This document shows, in pieces, positions 59,305 to 64,000 of a DNA stretch of 64,000 nt. The stretch's first letter is position 1. The number at the start of each line of letters is the position of its first letter. The stretch comes from an uncultured Roseobacter sp. GTDB taxonomy: Bacteria > Pseudomonadota > Alphaproteobacteria > Rhodobacterales > Rhodobacteraceae. Made by a program: the position numbers and the translations under genes. The stretch covers positions 611,501-675,500 of the forward strand of contig NZ_CANLNE010000002.1 in NCBI RefSeq assembly GCF_947492555.1, written 5' to 3'. The notes beneath the pieces were generated by a model. The model was not told the DNA's origin, searched no databases, and was given only the letters and a program-made list of their open reading frames with translations.

Positions 59305-60468
59305 ATGACGATATTTGGCCTGACTGACGAACATCAGATGATTGCGGAGACCGTCCGCAGCTTTGTTGAAAACGAAATCTACCCCCATGAAGAACTGGTC
59401 GAACGCGCCGGCGAAGTGCCTGCTGAGATTGCGCAGGAGATCAAGCGCAAGACGATTGAGCTGGGCTTTTACGCCTGCAACTTTCCAGAAAGCGTAGGTT
59501 GCGCAGGGCTGAACCATCTTGAGTTTGCACTTGTCGAGCGGGAATTGGGGCGCGGCTCCATGGCGCTCAATCATTTCTTCGGACGACCGCAGAACATCCT
59601 GATGGCCTGTGAAGGCGCGCAGGTGGAGCGTTACCTGATGCCCGCGGTGCGGGGCGAGAAGACGGACGCGCTGGCCATGACGGAACCGGGCGCGGGGTCG
59701 GACGTGCGGGGCATGAAATGTGCCGCCGTGCGGGACGGTGGCGATTGGGTGGTGAATGGCACTAAGCATTTTATCTCGGGTGCGGAGCACGCGGATTTCG
59801 TCATTGTCTTCATCGCAACCGGAGAGGACCAGACGCCGAAGGGACCGAAGAAGCGGATCACGGCGTTTCTGGTGGATCGCGGCACGCCCGGTTTCACCAT
59901 CCGCGACGGGTACAAGTCCGTGAGCCACCGTGGCTACAAGAACATGATCCTCGATTTCGATGACTGCCGTCTGCCGGACGCTCAGGTTCTGGGGGAGGTC
60001 GATGGCGGGTTCGAGGTGATGAACACCTGGCTCTACGCGACGCGGATTACCGTCGCCACCATGAGTGTGGGGCGCGCGCGGCGGGTGTTCGACTATGCTC
60101 TGAACTACGCGGCAGAGCGCGAGCAGTTCGGCCAGAAGATTGGCAAGTTCCAGGGGGTCAGTTTTCAACTTGCTGATATGATTACCGAAATCGACGCAGC
60201 AGATTTACTGACCCTTGCCAGTGCTGACCGGCTGGACAAGGGATTGCCCGCGAACCGAGAGATCGCGAGCGCCAAGCTCTATGCGTCCGAGATGCTGGCA
60301 CGGGTAACGGATGCGGCCATTCAGATTCATGGCGGAATGGGTTTGATGGACGATTATCCGCTGGAACGTTTCTGGCGGGATGCGCGGGTGGAACGCATCT
60401 GGGATGGGACCAGCGAGATCCAGCGTCATATCATCAGCCGCGATCTGCTGCGGGCGCTGGGGGCATAG
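59305..60468 (+). CDS. Acyl-CoA dehydrogenase family protein
   Basis: AMTEPGAGSDVRGMKCAAVRDGGDWVVNGTKHFISGA; EREQFGQKIGKFQGVSFQLADM; GGMGLMDDYPLERFWRDARVERIWDGTSEIQRHIISR. Confidence 0.95.
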   Translation: MTIFGLTDEHQMIAETVRSFVENEIYPHEELVERAGEVPAEIAQEIKRKTIELGFYACNFPESVGCAGLNHLEFALVERELGRGSMALNHFFGRPQNILMACEGAQVERYLMPAVRGEKTDALAMTEPGAGSDVRGMKCAAVRDGGDWVVNGTKHFISGAEHADFVIVFIATGEDQTPKGPKKRITAFLVDRGTPGFTIRDGYKSVSHRGYKNMILDFDDCRLPDAQVLGEVDGGFEVMNTWLYATRITVATMSVGRARRVFDYALNYAAEREQFGQKIGKFQGVSFQLADMITEIDAADLLTLASADRLDKGLPANREIASAKLYASEMLARVTDAAIQIHGGMGLMDDYPLERFWRDARVERIWDGTSEIQRHIISRDLLRALGA

Positions 60469-60475
60469 AGGTTTG

Positions 60476-60520
60476 TGCCTCCGGCGGGGATATTTTTGGC
60501 CAGAAGAAGCTTGCGGAGGC
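60476..60520 (+). repeat. Intergenic motif TGCCTCCGGCGGGGATATTTTTGGCCAGAAGAAG with flanking GCCTCCG/CGGAGGC pairing
   Basis: Seen directly at 60476-60509; GCCTCCG (60477-60483) pairs with CGGAGGC (60514-60520). Repeat status rests on recollection of similar motifs in Rhodobacteraceae genomes; only one copy noticed here. Confidence 0.45.
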
Positions 60521-60525
60521 TTCAG

Positions 60526-62586
60526 GTGAGCTGTGACCTTGGTCGGATGTTGCGGCCCCGGTCGGTGGCGGTGGTTGGCGGTGGCCCTTGGTGTCGTCAG
60601 GTGCTGCGCCAGCTCCACGGCATGGGGTTTTCAGGAGACATCTGGCGGGTACATCCCGACCCGGCGTCGGTGGAGGGGGTTGCCGCCGTGGCATCGGTTG
60701 CTGATCTGCCCGGTGTGCCGGATGCTGCGTTCATCGGTGTGAACAGGCACCTGACCGTGCAGGTCGTGTCGGCTTTGGCGCAGATTGGGGCGGGGGGCGC
60801 GGTCTGTTTCGCGTCAGGCTTTTCCGAAGCGACTGGAGAAGATGGCAGCGCCCATGATCTGCAATCGGCTCTGGTTGCGGCGGCGGGCGACATGCCCATT
60901 CTCGGACCCAATTGTTATGGGTTCATCAACGCGCTGGACGGCGCATTGCTCTGGCCGGATCAGCATGGCTGTGTGTCGGTGGAGCGGGGTGTCGCGATCC
61001 TGACGCAGAGTTCCAACATCGCGATCAACCTGACAATGCAACAGCGTGGGCTGCCGATTGCCTTTGTCGGGACCTGTGGGAACATGGCCCAGACCTCGCA
61101 GGCAGACATGGCTTCTGCGCTGTTGGATGACCCGCGGATCACCGCGATTGGCCTGCACATCGAGGGGTTCGGGGACACTGCCGCCTGGCACGCGCTGGCC
61201 ATGAAAGCACATGCCAGGGGGGTACCGCTGGTGGCTTTGAAAGCGGGCATGTCGGAGGAAGCACAGCGCGCGACCCTGTCACACACCGCCTCTCTTGCGG
61301 GCAGCGATGCCGGGGCTGCTGCACTTCTGGCACGTTTGGGTGTCGCACGCGTCCATGATTTGCCAGGCCTTCTGGAGAGTTTGAAGCTGCTGCATGTCGC
61401 GGGTCCGCTGGAAACCTCGGCGTTGTCGAGCATCAGTTGCTCGGGGGGGGAGGCCAGCCTTGCCGCAGACGCCGCGATGGGCATGCGGTTGTCTTTCCCT
61501 GCGCTGGAACCTCGGCAAAAGACGGCGTTGCAGGAGGTATTGGGCCCGATGGTGGCCCTGTCCAATCCGCTGGATTATCACACTTATATCTGGGGGGATG
61601 CCGAGAAGATGGCAGCAGCCTGGACGCCGATGGCGGCGGCACACATCGGGTTGGTTTTGATCCTCGTTGATTACCCGCATACCGATGCTGCGGATTGGCA
61701 CTGCGCGACCAAGGCGGCGATTGCGACCCACCGGGCCAGCGGGCGGCCCGTGGCCGTGGTCTCGACCTTGCCGGAACTGATGCCCGCTGAGGTTGCCGCT
61801 ACGTTGATGCAGGCCGGGGTTACCCCGCTATTTGGTTTGCGCGAGGCGATGGTGGCGGCGGAGGCGGCGGCGCATCTGTCCGCGCCTTGTGTCGCGCCGC
61901 CCTTGGTTGCGTCGCCGCCCGCCACGCCCCGGATGCTGAAGGAGGCAGAGGCGAAAGACCTGTTGCAAAGCTTTGGTGTGGCCGTGCCGGTCCATGTGGT
62001 CTGCGAGGACGTTTTGCAGGTTGATGCCAAGGCGCTGCGCGCGCCCTTGGCGCTGAAGGCACAGGGGATTGCGCATAAGTCTGAAGCTGGCGGGGTGCGT
62101 CTTGGCCTGTCGCACGGCGATCTGCCCGATGCGGCGCGGACGCTGCCCAATGGCAGTTTGCTGATCGAAGAGATGGTGCAGGGCGGTATCGCTGAACTGC
62201 TGATCGGGGTTACGGTGGATGCCGCACACGGCTACGTCCTGACGCTCGGAACCGGCGGTGTCCTGACGGAATTGTGGCAGGACAGCGTATCGTTATTGCT
62301 GCCGGTGACCGAGATGGACGTCCGGCAGGCCCTGTGCCGCCTCAAAACCTACCCGCTGCTGACCGGGTTTCGCGGCAAGCCACCCATTGATTTGAGCGCG
62401 ATTGTCGAGACCGTTATGGCGCTACAGAGATGTGTGATTGCGCATCAGGGCCAGATCGCGGAAGTTGAGATCAACCCGCTGATCTGTACACCAACATCGG
62501 CGGTTGCCGCGGATGCGTTGATGGTGCTGGGTACGTCGGCGATTTCAGAAGGAGACAGGCATGAACCCGATCAAAACTGCTCGTAA
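60526..62586 (+). CDS. Acetate-CoA ligase (NDP-forming) family / acyl-CoA synthetase
   Basis: MLRPRSVAVVGGG CoA-binding domain; ILGPNCYGFIN; ATP-grasp LALKAQGIAHKSEAGGVRLGL...AEVEINPLIC; start uncertain (GTG 60526 or ATG 60550). Confidence 0.88.
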   Translation: MSCDLGRMLRPRSVAVVGGGPWCRQVLRQLHGMGFSGDIWRVHPDPASVEGVAAVASVADLPGVPDAAFIGVNRHLTVQVVSALAQIGAGGAVCFASGFSEATGEDGSAHDLQSALVAAAGDMPILGPNCYGFINALDGALLWPDQHGCVSVERGVAILTQSSNIAINLTMQQRGLPIAFVGTCGNMAQTSQADMASALLDDPRITAIGLHIEGFGDTAAWHALAMKAHARGVPLVALKAGMSEEAQRATLSHTASLAGSDAGAAALLARLGVARVHDLPGLLESLKLLHVAGPLETSALSSISCSGGEASLAADAAMGMRLSFPALEPRQKTALQEVLGPMVALSNPLDYHTYIWGDAEKMAAAWTPMAAAHIGLVLILVDYPHTDAADWHCATKAAIATHRASGRPVAVVSTLPELMPAEVAATLMQAGVTPLFGLREAMVAAEAAAHLSAPCVAPPLVASPPATPRMLKEAEAKDLLQSFGVAVPVHVVCEDVLQVDAKALRAPLALKAQGIAHKSEAGGVRLGLSHGDLPDAARTLPNGSLLIEEMVQGGIAELLIGVTVDAAHGYVLTLGTGGVLTELWQDSVSLLLPVTEMDVRQALCRLKTYPLLTGFRGKPPIDLSAIVETVMALQRCVIAHQGQIAEVEINPLICTPTSAVAADALMVLGTSAISEGDRHEPDQNCS

Positions 62587-63340
62587 AGGAGCCATTCTTG
62601 AGGTCACGCTGGACCGGCCAAAGGCAAATGCCATCGATCTGAAAACCTCTCGCATCATGGGCGAGGTCTTTGCCGAGTTTCGCGATGACCCGGACCTGCG
62701 TGTCGCCATCCTCACCGGTGCGGGTGAGAAATTCTTTTGCCCCGGATGGGATCTCAAGGCCGCAGCCAAGGGCGACGCGGTCGACGGGGATTACGGCGTT
62801 GGCGGGTTTGGTGGATTGCAGGAGCTGCACGGCTTGAACAAGCCGGTGATCGCTGCGGTCAACGGGATCGCCTGCGGGGGTGGGCTGGAACTGGCGCTGA
62901 GCGCTGACATGATCCTCGCGGCGGACCATGCGACTTTTGCTCTGCCGGAAATCCGGTCGGGCACGGTGGCGGATGCGGCATCGGTCAAGCTGCCCAAACG
63001 CATCCCCTACCACATCGCGATGGAACTGCTCCTGACCGGCAGATGGTTTGATGTCCATGAGGCGCATCGCTGGGGGCTGGTGAACGAGGTCGTGCCAGCG
63101 GCAGAGCTTGTGCAGCGGGCGTGGACGCTGGCTGAATTGATCGCGTCTGGTCCGCCGCTTGTTTACGCGGCCATCAAGGAGATCGTGCGGGACGCGGAAG
63201 ACGCCAAGTTCCAGGACGCGATGAACCGGATTACCGGGCGGCAGCTGGAAACGGTGGACCGGCTATACGCTTCCGAGGACCAGTTGGAAGGCGCGCGCGC
63301 CTTTGCTGAAAAACGTGATCCGATCTGGAAAGGCCGCTGA
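62561..63340 (+). CDS. Enoyl-CoA hydratase/isomerase family, carnitinyl-CoA dehydratase (CaiD)-like
   Basis: LDRPKANAIDLKTSRIMGEVFAEFRDDPDLRVAILTGAGEKFFCPGWDLKA; NKPVIAAVNGIACGGGLELALSADMILAADHATFALPEIRSG. Confidence 0.88.
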   Translation: MNPIKTARKGAILEVTLDRPKANAIDLKTSRIMGEVFAEFRDDPDLRVAILTGAGEKFFCPGWDLKAAAKGDAVDGDYGVGGFGGLQELHGLNKPVIAAVNGIACGGGLELALSADMILAADHATFALPEIRSGTVADAASVKLPKRIPYHIAMELLLTGRWFDVHEAHRWGLVNEVVPAAELVQRAWTLAELIASGPPLVYAAIKEIVRDAEDAKFQDAMNRITGRQLETVDRLYASEDQLEGARAFAEKRDPIWKGR

Positions 63341-63409
63341 TTGGATTTGCCGAAGCCACCCGTCTCCCGCTATGGGAGTTCACAGTTTGAAAGAATAGTG
63401 TGAGTATCG

Positions 63410-64000
63410 ATGAAACTGCTTTTTGTGCACCAAAACATGCCCGGCCAATATCGCGAGATCGTGCAGTGGCTGCTGGCAGCGGGCGGACATGAGATCGCGT
63501 TTCTGACCCAGCGCCGTAACCCGCCGAAGTTCGATGGGGTGCGCACCATCATCTACAAACCACATCACGTGCCGGGCAAGGACGCCTACGGGCTGTCGAA
63601 GGTCTGGGAAGAGGCCACCGGTTCCGGCTTTAGTGCGGCGATGGCGGCCCGCAAACTGGAGCGCGACCACGGCTTCAAGCCGGATATCGTGGTGGGGCAC
63701 GTCGGCTGGGGCGAGCTGACGTTCTTCAAACAGGTCTGGCCGGATGTGCCGATCATCGGGTATTTCGAATACTACTATAATCTGCACGGCGGGCTGGTGG
63801 GGTTTGACCCGGCAGAGACGGTGTCGGATCACGCCCCCTTCCTGATGCAGGCGCGAAACGCGATACCTCTTGCGAACATTGAGACCGTCGATCTGGGGCA
63901 ATGCCCGACCCAGTGGCAGCGCGACCGCTTTCCGGCGAGTTTCCATGACAGAATGTATGTCTGTCACGACGGCATCCGGACCGATACGCTGGTGCCCGAT
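63410..64000 (+). CDS. Glycosyltransferase family 4-like protein, 3' truncated by window edge
   Basis: MKLLFVHQNMPGQYREIVQWLLAAGGHEIAFLTQRR; KPDIVVGHVGWGELTFFKQVWPDVPIIGYFEYYY. Confidence 0.82.
   Translation, partial: MKLLFVHQNMPGQYREIVQWLLAAGGHEIAFLTQRRNPPKFDGVRTIIYKPHHVPGKDAYGLSKVWEEATGSGFSAAMAARKLERDHGFKPDIVVGHVGWGELTFFKQVWPDVPIIGYFEYYYNLHGGLVGFDPAETVSDHAPFLMQARNAIPLANIETVDLGQCPTQWQRDRFPASFHDRMYVCHDGIRTDTLVPD

Noticed and set aside
1-64000. CRISPR array, prophage or insertion sequence
   Set aside because: No regularly spaced repeats, cas, phage structural or transposase-like proteins recognised anywhere in the window.

Overview
64 kb of a GC-rich alphaproteobacterial chromosome. Gene content and order look like Rhodobacteraceae/Roseobacter group. 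It is densely packed with about 62 supportable protein genes and one tRNA-Leu(CAG). I saw no rRNA, CRISPR, prophage, transposase or integrase. Most genes are housekeeping or metabolic: ribA, xthA, ftsK, lolA, hspQ, ggt, uppP, gltB/gltD, mtgA, queG, msrA/msrB, HU, amn, ade. The parts most worth following up are: (1) a compact six-gene unit at 19.6-27.0 kb (XRE-cupin regulator, LysE, GFA, FAD/GcvT oxidoreductase, homocysteine methyltransferase, second FAD/GcvT oxidoreductase), preceded by two matching 25-bp palindromes; (2) a structured, terminator-ended non-coding segment at 3.55-3.67 kb that looks like a small RNA; (3) a nested terminator-like hairpin inside the 5' coding region of mtgA; (4) a hairpin that could sequester the hspQ Shine-Dalgarno; (5) a dispersed 30-bp palindromic repeat, identical at two distant gene ends, with a head-to-head pair at a third locus; (6) two GFA genes translationally coupled to gltB inside the glutamate synthase operon; (7) an acyl-CoA dehydrogenase / NDP-forming CoA ligase / CaiD-like operon. 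All product calls come from reading motifs and protein sequence by eye; no database search was run.
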